This document shows positions 11,701 through 27,886 of a DNA stretch of 64,000 nt, one piece after another. The notes under the pieces were generated by a model. It searched no databases. It was not told the DNA's origin and saw only the letters and a program-made list of their open reading frames with translations. Position 1 is the stretch's first letter, and every line of letters begins with the position of its first letter. Position numbers and translations under genes: made by a program. This stretch comes from Antedon bifida (taxonomy: Eukaryota > Echinodermata > Crinoidea > Comatulida > Antedonidae): contig OY727102.1 of assembly GCA_963402885.1 (NCBI GenBank), forward strand, positions 19,716,001 to 19,780,000, in the 5' to 3' direction.

Positions 11701-14120
11701 GCGCATCTATATTTTACGTATTCAAATTTCTTCTACACGTTAATATGTTGTTCCTGAGATAATTTCCTTCTGAAATTGCTATCTAAGTGTTTCATTTTGA
11801 TACCGTCGCCATGTTAAAAATTGGAATAAATGGCGGGTCCCGTAATTTCACCTATTCTACACTGTATGTAATATGTATACAGCTTATACTGTTTGCATGT
11901 ATATACTATATGACACAAAATTCAGCACTAACAGCATGTCATATTCTTCAGTTCTTGTCATAATGCCATAATCTTTATCTGTGTGCAATATTCCAACGTA
12001 TGACGTGCACGTGGCGTTTGTCGTGGTGCGGATAACTAACTCGTCAAAGTGACGAGTTTCATGTCTAGTATATAATTGATTTTATCTTTTTTTACAAATC
12101 AATTTCACAGAACTGTTCAATATTCAAGTAAATTAATTTGGTGGGGTCTTGAAAAAAGTACTGGAACTGAAGATACAATCATCAGACTTAAAAACTTGGA
12201 AAAAGCTTTGAGTACAACACGAAAATGTAAGTTAAATTTAAACATGTTTTAATCTATAATGATAAACACTTTTGCACATACAATATGAAATGCATTGTTG
12301 TTGATTTACAGACATTTTAATTCTTAAATTTATACTGTATGAAACTTAAAGACCCCTTCCCTTCAATTTTGGACGTTTTTTGGAAAATAATACATATATA
12401 TCACTTTAAAAACATTAAACCATGTCATTCCTTGTCTTAAATGTACGTTTTATGGTAAATTATGATAAAAAGTGAGAAACAATGCACTACCTAAGTAGCT
12501 CGCGGCGATCGACCTCTCGTGGACGGTCTTAGGCCTAGCCTAGCTAGGCTTAGTTTTGTAGGCCTAGCTGGTAAACATCGGTAACGTACGAACATCGTAC
12601 GCTAGCTATATACCTAGCCTGACGTTGTATAGTTGCTGCATTAATTGTCTTTCTATTTTTGCCAGACTCCGTTGATACAAATTGGGGAAAACCCGGTATT
12701 TTCGTTGAAAAGTTAGGAGTCTTCCATTTGTTTTGGCCTCACGATCGATCGAAAAGTGGGAGAATTACAGGGGAAAAACAAAAATATCAATCCGCGCGCA
12801 ATGCATTTTGGGATTTATAGCGGGCCGCTATAATTATTAGAATTGACTTATTTTTCACATTTTTAACCGTTTAAAGACGAAAAAAGTTATCGCAATAGGA
12901 CCATATAGTATTATTTTTACATTAAATATAGTTTATGATCTTAACTTAGATCTAAAAAACGTAGGGAAGGGGGCTTTAATTAAAAGGTAATATTTTCATG
13001 GTTAAAGATGTGGAAATTCTAGATGCTAAAAATGACAATTTCAGACCTTATTAATCCTAAAAAAAGGAATATTGGTACCACAGAATAACCCATGGCATTA
13101 CCCCATTGTATGGGTTGATACTTCAGAATGCATTTATACATAATAATACAATGTCCTATTTACTTGGGATTATAACTGATATGATAGTATGATCTCATGC
13201 TATAACTGCTTAATCACAAATTAAATAGAAATAACAAAATGTATATATACTAAAGGATAAAGGTCAACCATAAAAAATAATGCTGAATCATTCGTGCTGT
13301 ATAAAAATAAGAATATTTTTAGTGTTGTTTACAGTAGATTTGAAATTTAAGACTTAATATGAAAGCATAATTGGTAGCAGAGGGTAGTGGTAATGACCCT
13401 ACCCCTTCCTCCACCCCCTGCCTCTTTCAGAAATTGCGTTCCCATAAGACACACTGTCTCCCTCCCCCACCACACTAATTGTGCAGAAAACAAAATTATT
13501 TTTGTTATAAAAAATCAACATTTTGTTCTCTCTTTTATTTAGTGTTACGTTTTGGTAAAAGTTTTGATATGCTTCATGCTGCATTAAGAACCATACATCA
13601 TCCCGATGTGTTTATACGTGTTACCGTGACGATGTCAAAAATCAACCAAGCTTTCTACCTCCTATTTGATCATCTTCTATGGGCCGATAAAGTTGGCATT
13701 ATCAAAACGGACAAGGACAAGTACAGTAAAATCTCAGCAAAATTTTGGTTAGCAACTATCATATTAAACCTCTCAAGAGACTTCTACGAACTTGCGACTT
13801 TACTTGGGAAAACGGCGTTGGACTACGAAAATGGAAAGAAAATGGAGGGTAATTTTAGACAGACGAATGGCGTTCCAACGTCACCAATGGGGAATGTAAC
13901 ACAATATCCTAACACAGCATATATAATTGTCAAAAAATGCTTACGGGAGAATGTTCAAGTAACGTTAGATTTAGTAAAGAATTTATCTGACCTGTTTCTT
14001 CCCACATCAACTCTAGGCTACTTGAATCTATCACCAGGGATGCAAGGCTTATTTGGTATCTTAGGTTCGTTAGTAGGCGTGCTTACTGTATGGGATTCAA
14101 GTTACAAACTTTCACCTTAA
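8734..14120 (+). CDS. PEX11: Peroxisomal membrane protein PEX11 (alpha/beta type)
   Basis: PEX11 proteins remodel the peroxisomal membrane and recruit the fission machinery for peroxisome proliferation. Three coding exons, 8734-8798, 12111-12226 and 13543-14120, join in frame to 252 residues, similar to vertebrate PEX11A/B. Seen in the sequence: an amphipathic N-terminal half (TNGRDKLFRTVQYSSKL), LLRFGKS after exon 2, LNLSRDFYEL in the middle, and the C-terminal LVKNLSDLFLP and GLFGILGSLVGVLTVW membrane segment, all typical of PEX11A/B. Start MDVATHIVKF lies directly after the shared promoter. Intron 1 holds the 3-kb Helitron-like tandem repeat and intron 2 a TTAA-flanked inverted-repeat element. 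Alpha versus beta subtype is not decided. Confidence 0.93.
8893..9040. repeat. Two tandem copies of a 74-bp palindromic repeat
   Basis: AGTTATCCGCTTGG starts at 8893 and again at 8967, giving two 74-bp copies. Each begins with a perfect hairpin (GTTATCCGCTTGG / CCAAGCGGATAAC). The stem word GCGGATAAC reappears near the 3' end of each following 1515-bp unit, so this is probably the 5' terminal part of the same element. Confidence 0.8.
9039..12068 (+). mobile_element. Helitron-like non-autonomous element, two head-to-tail 1515-bp copies
   Basis: Two tandem units, 9039-10553 and 10554-12068, differ at only a handful of bases (I noticed six). Each ends with a hairpin ACTCGTCA-AAG-TGACGAGT, then TTCATGT and CTAG followed by T, which fits the Helitron 3' signature (subterminal hairpin, CTRR, insertion before T). 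Units begin with TTCTTCTTTCC, compatible with a 5' TC. There is no Rep/helicase coding capacity, so it is non-autonomous. Family assignment is inference; the tandem duplication is direct observation. Confidence 0.65.
12346..12979. mobile_element. Inverted-repeat element with TTAA target duplication
   Basis: Left end TTAA-AGACCCCTTCCCT (12346 on) and right end AGGGAAGGGGGCT-TTAA (to 12979) are inverted copies, with ACGTTTTT-type extensions further in. TTAA on both sides is the target duplication of piggyBac-type transposons. Internal sequence of about 625 bp is non-coding. It lies in PEX11 intron 2. Confidence 0.65.
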
Positions 14121-14951
14121 AATCAATTTTATTCAATAGAATGATATGGTGTATTTACTCTGGGTACTATGGGTACACCAATGAATTTTAAATCATTATT
14201 ACAAATGATCTATGTACAGATCAGACATTTTGGTCCCCAGGATCAAATTTGTAATACAGTAATTACCGTAATAGTAATATACAGTATTCATATCCATATT
14301 CATGGATACTTTTAATTTAGAATAGGCCCAAGTTTATGAAGAATTTATATATTTGAGTAATAATCTTTTATATTAATTACATAATAAATTACAGGTGCAA
14401 ATATCTTTAATATATAATTTGTGAATTATTTAATAAATAATCAAAAGAAAAAATATCTAATGTGTTGTGTTCAGTTTATTTGTTTTTTTTTGTACACAAT
14501 GTTTTAATCACTTGATTATAATTATAGTTAATATTGGTGACAACATTGCGCATGAATACACTGTCAATAGTGTGATGTACCCAAATATGGTAGTGATATG
14601 CCCAAATATGGTAGTTATATGACATCATCATGTCCATATATGGGCACATCACATTTTTTTGTCACATAAACTTTCATAGTGTATACAGAGCTCAAGAAAG
14701 CTAATCAGCATTTCTAATTTTCTTCTGACCAGTTTTGTATCCAGATATACCCAGGTAACCAGAGACACTAGTTACATCAATACATTTTACTCTCATTATA
14801 GTTATTTGAGAAGCCAGCTTTTTGGGCTTAGTACTGCAGCCAGCATCTTCCAATATCCTTGATGAACTATTAACAAATTAGTTTTCATCTATTCATAGTT
14901 TTGTGGGCTAGCAAAATGGAGTGGGCTAGTGACAAAAATTCATGAAAGCAG
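14121..14951. other. Convergent intergenic region PEX11 / MRPL54
   Basis: Spacer between converging genes with the presumed 3' UTRs, AATAAA-type signals near 14383 and 14433, one MITE copy (14557-14693), and nothing else recognisable. Confidence 0.5.
14557..14693. mobile_element. Palindromic MITE copy
   Basis: Core and right TIR (TTCATAGTGTATACAGAGCT); left TIR eroded. PEX11/MRPL54 spacer. Confidence 0.75.
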
Positions 14952-15905
14952 CTAAAATTTCTTTCCCTTTGATAGAGCATTGTTCCTTTTCATGTGCATT
15001 TTACGTAATTTTCTCCAGTACTCTCGTGTGTTTGGGTCCAGATCATCCAACTTCTGGGGTGGTCCTATATGTAAGTTCCATAACCAATCTGGATACTCAG
15101 AGTCTGGTTTTAGTTCTATTTCAGGACCCTCTTTGAAGTAATTTAAACCAACGCAGTATTTTACAAGATCTTCTGGATCCTTGGCTTCAAATATTTCTGG
15201 TTCTGGTTCTGCTGCCTTGCTTGCAGCTTTCCCTAAGTATTGGAAGAAGAGAATTGCAGTAATTAATAATTTGATTTGATTTAAACTTCATTTTATTAAA
15301 TTGCAAAATGAATCAGATTTAATCGTTAATTTATTCAAAATAGGTTTCAGAATTAATCCAAGCAATTATTGGTCAACTTGGCTTGACTATTAAACACATA
15401 AACTAAATATTCAAAAGAATTATTATATTTTGCCTTTATATATGTTGTTATCAATATTATTACTAATACAATATATTTCTAGATTCATGTAAAAAGTATA
15501 TTTTAAAAAAGCATTAAAAAAATGTTAAATAAATTACTAAACTAGATTCACTGCTTTTTTATTATTCTAAAGCTATAAAACTATAAACCATTTCATTTTT
15601 TCACTAAAAATTGCAAAATTATTATATAGGGGCGAAGCGACTCGCACTTTATAAAACCAAAGCATCACGCATTAATGGCCTATATCAGTGCGGCATGCAG
15701 CTGGTAGGAGCAGCAGTCTCTAGCCTAGCTAACATTTAAATTTAAACAACGTTGTTAAAACACTAAACCAAAAAGAAATAAATGACAATGCATTACCAGC
15801 TTTCTTGGCATATTGTGCAACAGGAATTGGTATCATGTTCTGTTGAATTACACCTCTTTTAAGAAATCGAAAAAAAAGTAATTTATTCATCATGTACGCT
15901 GCCAT
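14952..15905 (-). CDS. MRPL54: Mitochondrial large ribosomal subunit protein mL54
   Basis: Structural protein of the mitochondrial large ribosomal subunit. Two coding exons, 15797-15905 and 14952-15232, join through a split Gly codon to 129 residues, near the usual vertebrate length. The N terminus (MAAYMMNKLLFFRFLKRG) is basic and hydrophobic, as expected for a mitochondrial targeting peptide. The C-terminal half has the family signature KEGPEIELKPDSEYPDWLW, then LGPP-type IGPPQKLDDLDP and EYWRKLRK. It is head-to-head with SPATA5L1, 549 bp between start codons. Confidence 0.93.
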
Positions 15906-16454
15906 CTTTTATTATAGTTTGTCTAAATTACAGGCGGCCGTACATAAACGAATTGTAAGATTCATAACTGTATAAATTCTACCTCGTAATTTTTAACGGG
16001 TAAATAGTACATGCCTACTCAGCCACTTGAGGGCGTTTGTTTTTAATCAATTTAAATGCCATGTGTTTTTTTTCAGTTTTGAAAGGTGGAGTATGGGAGG
16101 TTGATATGTTGATCTGACTGACAATTATTAATAGGTTTTCCTATAGTAAGTGCCACATCTCATTTGAATAAGCCAAACACCAGTGTGTTGCATACAATCA
16201 ATTTATATATTTGACAAGTATAGGCCCAATCAATACATCGATTTTTGTATAATTAATTGTACATGTTGGCACGGTCAACCTGTATTTTGTTGTTAAATTT
16301 TAATGTTGATGTGCAATTATTACAATTTTTTCTATAGGAATGGTCGACCATGTGTTATGTTGACAGAAAATACTATTTACACACTCCCGATTGGCCGTAC
16401 CTAAAGTTGTTTTATTGCAGTTTTATTTGTTTTAAAAACAGGGTAAAGATTAAG
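15906..16454. promoter_or_regulatory. Divergent upstream region MRPL54 / SPATA5L1
   Basis: 549 bp between two opposite start codons, presumably both promoters and 5' UTRs. An open frame continues upstream of the SPATA5L1 start to 16350 but its residues show no family similarity, and TTTTATTGCAG at about 16420 could be a 5' UTR splice acceptor. Confidence 0.45.
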
Positions 16455-21377
<4,923 letters not shown>

Positions 21378-21578
21378 TCAGATCAACGAATGAATGAAAT
21401 ATTAAATAGCACACCCTCTTTGCGAATGTTTTCCCTGATATATTTTGCCAAGTACTTCACTCAGTTTCTGAGTGCATTCATATCTTTGTCAAAACTCACT
21501 TGCTGCGAGACAGGAGTTCAGTATTAATTATAGTAATAATATAGTAAATTATAAAATTGTTGTACCATATAAATAACA

Positions 21579-21650
21579 GTGTGGTGTCCACATATGGGCA
21601 TATCACAATTTTTTTGTCAAATAAAGTTTGATAGTATAGACAGAGCTTAA
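21579..21650. mobile_element. Palindromic MITE, right half
   Basis: CACATATGGGCATATCACA through AGTATAGACAGAGCTTAA; left half missing. Confidence 0.7.
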
Positions 21651-21967
21651 TTTTCAAAATATGGAATATGATGTTTCTTAATGAAAAATAAAGAATTACA
21701 GAGTCAGATGTTTTCAGTCATTCAATTGTGGTTTATTCATTTAGGTAAAGCCACAGTTGAAGATAACAACAAACAATACTGTACATATACACAAATTACA
21801 ATCAGCATGACTTATACATGCTTACAAAAACAAGTTCTCCCTTTAAATCATTCTATTCTAATGTCGGACATTGTTACATAACACATTATGTTCTACTTCT
21901 AATATCAATTCAATCATAAATGATACTGTACTGTAAAGATTTTTTTATATCCAAAATAAATTCATCT

Positions 21968-22120
21968 TAAAGCTCTATCTACACTATCAAACTTTATGTG
22001 ATGTGCCCATATATGGACATGAAGATGTGATGTGCCCATATATGGACATGAAGATGTCATATCACTACCATATTTGGGCTTTTTTGTCACATAAAGTTTG
22101 ATAATGTAGACAGAGCCTTA
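21968..22120. mobile_element. Palindromic MITE copy with internal duplication
   Basis: Both TIRs; the GATGTGCCCATATATGGACATGAA block is present twice. Confidence 0.85.
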
Positions 22121-22477
22121 CACAGTACATAAATATTGTAAAACTAATTTATAAAGTGTTCTTTCAGTATAACATTACGCAATATAATCAAGTCAATGAA
22201 ATAAAACACTACTAAAAAATAAGATCAATTATCAATTAAGTTAAATCAACATTTTTAAGTTACAATGTGCTGAATGAATGTAAACATTTTTCTGGTTTTC
22301 TGGTTTGTTCACATACATGAATGATGTGCTAGGAACGGTTTTTTTCTAATAAAGCTAAATTATTTAAATATTCAAAAATATTTCTGCTTCTTTGAGGCGA
22401 TGGTTACTGTTCATTTATATTTGCGCAGGATATATTTACAAATGTCTTTGTTTCTAGCTGGTAACTGAGCGTTATCT

Positions 22478-23492
22478 TCACCTTTTTTGCTTATTGTCCT
22501 GTAATGTCTGCAATGGCTTTGTTATTGCTCTCTTGAATAATAGAATATGCGGCTCTGCAAAGAAGTAAAGTTGCATTTAAAATTACAAATTAATTAAACA
22601 TCTGTCATGGGTATATGTGCTGGCTGGTATGTCACCAACAGTAGCACCCATCCATGTGGGCAATCTTCTTAACCTTACCATTCTTCTTAGCACCCATTTG
22701 CAGCTACCTGTACAACAATATATATTCTGAGTGTTAAAGTGATGTTAACTTTTAGTTTTTAAAGAAAAATTGGAAATACACCAAATATGTTTACAGCTCT
22801 ATTTTCAAAACCTATTAATTTAATACAGTACCTGTCTTCTTCCAATATAGCCTAGAGGGCGTAATATTATATATTATTGTAAAGAGATTTATATATTTTT
22901 AACGGATTTGAATTGAGGCGTTTAAAACAAGTCAAATTTATTAAAACAATGTAAAAAACCACCTGAAATTGATAAAAAAAATGTCTGCTTGGAAAATTAA
23001 TATATTTTTTTCGGTGTACATAATTTATGGAATGAAAATATTAATTAAAAAGTAATTGAATTGCATAATTTACCTGGTTCATGCATCATATAGTGTACCC
23101 AGCCTTGAGACTGTTGAACACCAATACCTCGCCATTCTTTCTCGGTCATTAAATGTGACTTTGGAACAAGTTTAGTTATGTCTTTAGGTAGTATTACATG
23201 CCTGCAATGCGTATAAAAATAAATATGAAATAAAATAAGAGGAGATGTGTGTAGGCTAAGCCTAATACGGACTTTCATTATGATGAGTGAGACTGAGCTG
23301 AGTGCTGCAGAGAGTGGTTCACCACCAGCTAGCTGACTGACTGAGCCTGCTGACTCGACTGAGTGAGACTGGAGGCCTGAAAAATACTTACACAAATTGA
23401 CAATATAATGTTATTTTGAAAATAAAAACATACCTATACTCAAACTCTTCATCATAATAATAATCTGAATAATATATATTTTTAGATCCCAT
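22478..23492 (-). CDS. CKS1: Cyclin-dependent kinase regulatory subunit CKS1/CKS2
   Basis: Small phosphate-binding adaptor of cyclin-CDK complexes. Three coding exons, 23434-23492, 23074-23201 and 22478-22554, give 87 residues against about 79 in vertebrates. Seen: [50 protein letters not shown] with the HxPEPH beta-hinge joined across the last intron, and ILLFKR. After ILLFKR the usual short RPLPKK-type tail is replaced by a longer [14 protein letters not shown] end. It is head-to-head with LSM6. Confidence 0.95.
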
Positions 23493-24218
23493 TTTAAATG
23501 CACAAGTTACAGCGATAATTTATCATACAAACCAAATACTTGTGTGGTGCTGGTGTGGTTTCTTTTGTGAATTTTAATTTTCTCAGTCTTTCGAAATGGC
23601 CCGCTGATCTGCTGATTGGCTAACTTGCTTCACGTGAGGATATTTGAAGAATTTCGATTGGTTGATTACCTTTGTGTTAACACTGCCCTCTCTAGTCTTG
23701 TCGATGCTCGAGCGGAATCATCGTTGTGTGCGCTAGGCCCAGAGGTGAGATTTATTTTATCCAATGAAAGTAAACAAAAGCCTCTTTTTTTGTGGGAAGC
23801 AATTTTTGTGGACCTAAATTTTTGGCTGGCTTAGGCCTAAGTCATTTTTGTATTTAGACTAACTTATATTAACCTGGTAATAGGGCTATATAATTGAATA
23901 TATTACGTTAATAATGCTTTAATATTAGCTAATCTAGTTAGGCATATATAAATAAGTTTGCTTTTAATTAATACCATTTAAATTTTAGTCTAAAGTTTAG
24001 GCTTACTCTACTACTACTACTACTATCTATACTAGGCTACACTATTACTTAGTATTACTTACTAGGATATAGCCTATAAAAGGGGCATAGGCCTAGTAGT
24101 CTAGCTAGGCCTAGAAGATAAGTAGGCCTACCTAGGACCAGGCCCTACCACCAGCCTATGATATGATGCCTGGATTTTATTTGTTTAGGTATGTTCTTTT
24201 TTTACAGAAAAAAGCAAA
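23493..24218. promoter_or_regulatory. Divergent upstream region CKS1 / LSM6 with CCAAT boxes
   Basis: Three CCAAT-type sites: ATTGG at 23615-23619 and 23657-23661 (CCAAT towards CKS1) and CCAAT at 23761-23765. Multiple CCAAT boxes are typical NF-Y sites of cell-cycle promoters. The LSM6 side has CTA/TAGGCC-rich low-complexity sequence (24001-24180) and an apparent 5' UTR acceptor TTTTTTTACAG at 24207. Confidence 0.55.
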
Positions 24219-25214
24219 ATGAGCCGAAAGCAGACGCCAAGTGATTTTCTAAAACAGATTATTGGCAGACCGGTTGTGGTTAAACTTAATTCAGGTGTTG
24301 ATTACAGAGGTTTGTATGTCAAAGATGCTTTAAATCTTCAAATTATGTAAAATTATTTTGTTGTTTGTGTAAAGGCCTATGTTATTGTTACTTTTCCTAA
24401 TTGAATGAGAATTGAAACATAGTGTGTTGATTTGAATTTAGAAAATCATTTATTTTGTAATTTTTTTTCATTTTCATGACGCAACAAACTACATAATGTC
24501 ATAAAATCATTCCCAGCATGCTCAGTTTGACGTGATGTGTAAACAAATTGTGAAATTTTCTATTTACTCAGATTTCTATTGCTAACTCACATAAACAATG
24601 GCACTTAATTCATTAAATTAGCCTACATCAAAATGACTGGGGCAGCGCAGTTAGAATTCAAAATATCATTTATTTAATAACTATTTTCAGGTTTAACTGT
24701 CTCTTGTTATTCTGCTAAATTCATGTGTTTGTTTTAATTGTTTAGGAGTTTTGGCGACACTAGATGGTTACATGAATATTGCGTTAGAGCAGACAGAGGA
24801 ATATGTAAATGGCCAACTTAAAAACAAATATGGTGATGCTTTTATTCGGGGGAATAATGGTAAGGTTATATTTTTGTTCTATTTTGTGTTTGATTGTGGA
24901 TTTACTACATGTGAAATGAACAAGGGTCAACCTTTATACAGGGGAATCTTCACATGAAATGAACAAGGGCCAGAATAGGTATTAACGCTACGGTCAACCT
25001 TTATTCAGGGAACAAACAATTAAAAAAATTATTAAATAGACAAGGAGTTTTTTTATGTTTTTGTGTAAAATATTTTCCACCAGGCGCCAGTGAAAAACTA
25101 GTCTTCCAAAGGATTGCTCTCAAAATAATGTTTCTGTATTAAGTACAAGTAAGAATATTTTGTTTTACAGTTTTATACATCAGCACACAGAAAAGGACGC
25201 TGGGAGGAAGATAG
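24219..25214 (+). CDS. LSM6: U6 snRNA-associated Sm-like protein LSm6
   Basis: Ring subunit of the LSm2-8 (U6 snRNA) and LSm1-7 (mRNA decay) complexes. Three coding exons, 24219-24309, 24746-24859 and 25171-25214, encode 82 residues, the usual size. It shows the Sm1 motif (GRPVVVKLNSGVDYRGVL, GYMNIALE) and the Sm2 motif (AFIRGNNVLYIS) and is almost unchanged from vertebrate LSM6 except for the last few residues (KRTLGGR). Confidence 0.97.
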
Positions 25215-25661
25215 AAAACAAGTTTTTATTTTGAGAAAGAAGCCAATACCAAACTTGAACAGAGATATTATTGTTCACTGTTCTCACAACTGAACAATAG
25301 GGGAAATTTTGACAACTTTTGTTTCAAATTTTGAGTAGAAGAGGGTTGTGTTGTGAGGACATACATTTGTTTGTCTTCATTGCTGTATAAAAGCGGTATT
25401 TTTCACTGTAATTATGTACCTCTAAGCTAGTCTACCTGTTGATAATATCTACTTCAAATGTGAAATCAAGAAAAAAACAAGAAATTGTATAAAATCTTTA
25501 ATTTCAATTGTAGAAACATATTGATTTCTTTTTGTAAAAATACATTATTAAAAACATTTGTTTTGTAATAGACTTTTTTTAAAGAAGATTGTTCGTTTAT
25601 TATTTTACTGTTTATTACTTACTGTATTTAAATGTGTTTTATGATAAACATTGGACTATGT

Positions 25662-25737
25662 AAAGCTCTGTCCACACTAGCAAACTTTATGTGACAAAAC
25701 AATGTGATGTGCCCATATATGGACATGATGTTTTCAT
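25662..25737. mobile_element. Palindromic MITE, left half
   Basis: AAAGCTCTGTCCACACTAGC to CCATATATGGACATGATG; right half missing. Confidence 0.7.
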
Positions 25738-25772
25738 CATGTTATGAATAAAAGGATAACAATCTTCATCGT

Positions 25773-26300
25773 CTTATAGAGCCATAGTAACTAGTTCTGT
25801 CAAAAAATAAAAAGATCGAAAATTGGTCATTTTTCGAAAATTTCCCTGTACTATAGCATAGGCATTTTACGAAAAAATGGCCAAAATATCCAATTTTTAA
25901 AATTCAATAATAATGCGATAATATTGCCATATATGCACATATATTGCGTTATCGTCATCTTATAGAGCCATAGTAAAAAGGGTCGAAATTTTGGAATTTT
26001 TTGTAAAATTACCAAAATATCCACTTTTAAAAATTCAATTAAATTATGCGATAATATTGCCATATATGCGCATATATTGTGTTATCATCATCTTATAGAG
26101 CCATAGTAACTAGTTATGTCAAAAAATAAAAGGGTTGAAAATTGGCAATTTCTCAAAACTTTTCCTGTACTATAGTACAGGGATTTTTTCGAAAAAAAAC
26201 CCAAAATATTCACTTTTTAAAATTCAATAATTATGTGATAATATTGCCATATATGCGCATATATTGTGTTATCATCATCTTATAGAGCCATAGCAACTAG
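25773..26300. repeat. AT-rich tandem array, 133-187 bp spacing
   Basis: CTTATAGAGCCATAG recurs at 25773, 25959, 26092 and 26279, each followed by AAAATTGG..TTTTTCGAAAA and GATAATATTGCCATATATGC blocks. A related fragment lies at about 31190-31250. Confidence 0.7.
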
Positions 26301-26873
26301 TTACCGGTATGTCAAAAACAATTAAATAATTATGTGATAATATTGCAAATATTTCGACATTTCAGAATTCACAATAAAACAGTAAAAACTAGATAATTTC
26401 AAAAGATTTATTGACAATTGTTTAAAATATAAAAAAACAATTAATACAATGAAATTAAAAACTACAATGAAAATAAAAATCTATAAAAGTTTTAAAATTG
26501 ATTAAAATGATAAAATAGTTCCAGCTAAAAATAGGTGTTTTGTAATGTAAATGCGTTTTTATATTTATTTCATTATCAAAAGATGTGTAATTTTAGTGTG
26601 AAAAGTACTATGTATAAAAGCACCAAATGCCTTAACTACTAAATTACAAACATCAATACATCTAAATTATCTAAAACAATGCTTTTGTGGAATGCGTATA
26701 CGGTACAACAATGCTACCAAAATGAACCAATTACTGAAATAACATGATGAGGTACTAAGCCAATGTTTAGCTTTGGTATAATGGTATAAAAATATCTAAC
26801 ATTGTATCAAATCATAATGTCAAAGTTCATCTAATTGTTAGTACATTCTAATAAGACTTCTCTATATCAATGG

Positions 26874-27886
26874 TTACATTTTGTTACATGATTTAAGAGC
26901 GTTCATTAACTGTTTTCGGTTGTCTCCGTTAAATTCGGTTATCATCGTTTGCCCGTCCAGTTCGATTCTATCATTGGCTATCAAACTTGAGTCTGTAACT
27001 ATTAGCAGCTTGTCATAAGTTTCAACTGAAATTAAAATAGGAAAAATGAGTAATTAACATTATAAGATATAAGTTCAGTCAAGCACGAAGTTACCATGTC
27101 ACCACCCTAATTATATAAACTTAAGCCTTGTCTACACTATCAAACTGTATGTGACAATAAAATGTGCCCATATATGTACATGATGATGTCATATCACTAC
27201 CATATTTGGGAATATCATCACCATATTTGGGCACATCACACTTTTTAAAAATATAAACTTACAAGAAACTATGAGATCGCATTGTTGAAGACAGCTTGAA
27301 GATTGTGCAGTGAACTTCAAGATCTCGCTCATTCCTTCGGGAACTTTAGCTGGATTTTCCATGCTCTGGTTACGCAACACTCGGAACGTTGAACCATCTT
27401 TTTTCAGCTTTGCACTCCATACTGTAAACATCAAATATAATATTTTTACATATATTTATTAAACAACAAAAATAGCCATATCCATTGAGTGGATCTAAGA
27501 TGTGAATAATATAATAGTATAATAATAAATAAGTGGTGCTGTTAATTCAGACGTCCACGACAGTACTCCGGAGTAACCACTTACTCGACTCGAAAGATGT
27601 ACTAGGTTTACAAGCATTTTGTGTACACTAGACCTACTATACTGTTTCTAGTCTTTATCCAAGAAGACTTGAGTGATATTCGAACCCTTTCCGATAGTAT
27701 GGCTATGGGTTATGGTTAGAGAATCTTGCAGAATATTTATCATGTGACAGCTATTGGCAATATATTATCTCAACAATGAACAAGAAAAAAATATTAGGAA
27801 TGAAAACTCACGGAAATCTGAATTGCACACTCTCTCATCAAAGTCATCAGGCAGAATGTCTGTAACGCACACTGGACAGTCTTCAG
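26874..27886 (-). CDS. C-terminal NTR (netrin/C345C-like) domain and stop
   Basis: Exons 27812-27886 ([14 protein letters not shown]), 27263-27421 ([23 protein letters not shown]) and 26874-27025 ([11 protein letters not shown].., [11 protein letters not shown]). The Cys spacing and NSDF/KLLIV words fit the NTR fold of C3/C4/C5, procollagen C-proteinase enhancer, WFIKKN and, more distantly, TIMPs. A free TIMP-like N terminus is absent, so metalloprotease inhibition is uncertain. Confidence 0.8.

Larger units (their letters stand above)
21378..22477. other. Convergent intergenic region SPATA5L1 / CKS1
   Basis: 1.1 kb spacer with presumed 3' UTRs. It carries a partial MITE (21579-21650) and a full MITE (21968-22120). 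The remainder is AT-rich without recognisable content. Confidence 0.5.
25215..26873. other. Convergent intergenic region LSM6 / macroglobulin gene
   Basis: 1.66 kb of AT-rich spacer containing a partial MITE (25662-25737) and an AT-rich tandem array (25773-26300). The rest to 26873 is probably the 3' UTR of the minus-strand gene. Confidence 0.5.

Noticed and set aside
16350..16454. Upstream in-frame extension of SPATA5L1
   Set aside because: The 35 extra residues have no family similarity and contain a plausible 5' UTR acceptor; the start at 16455 is preferred.
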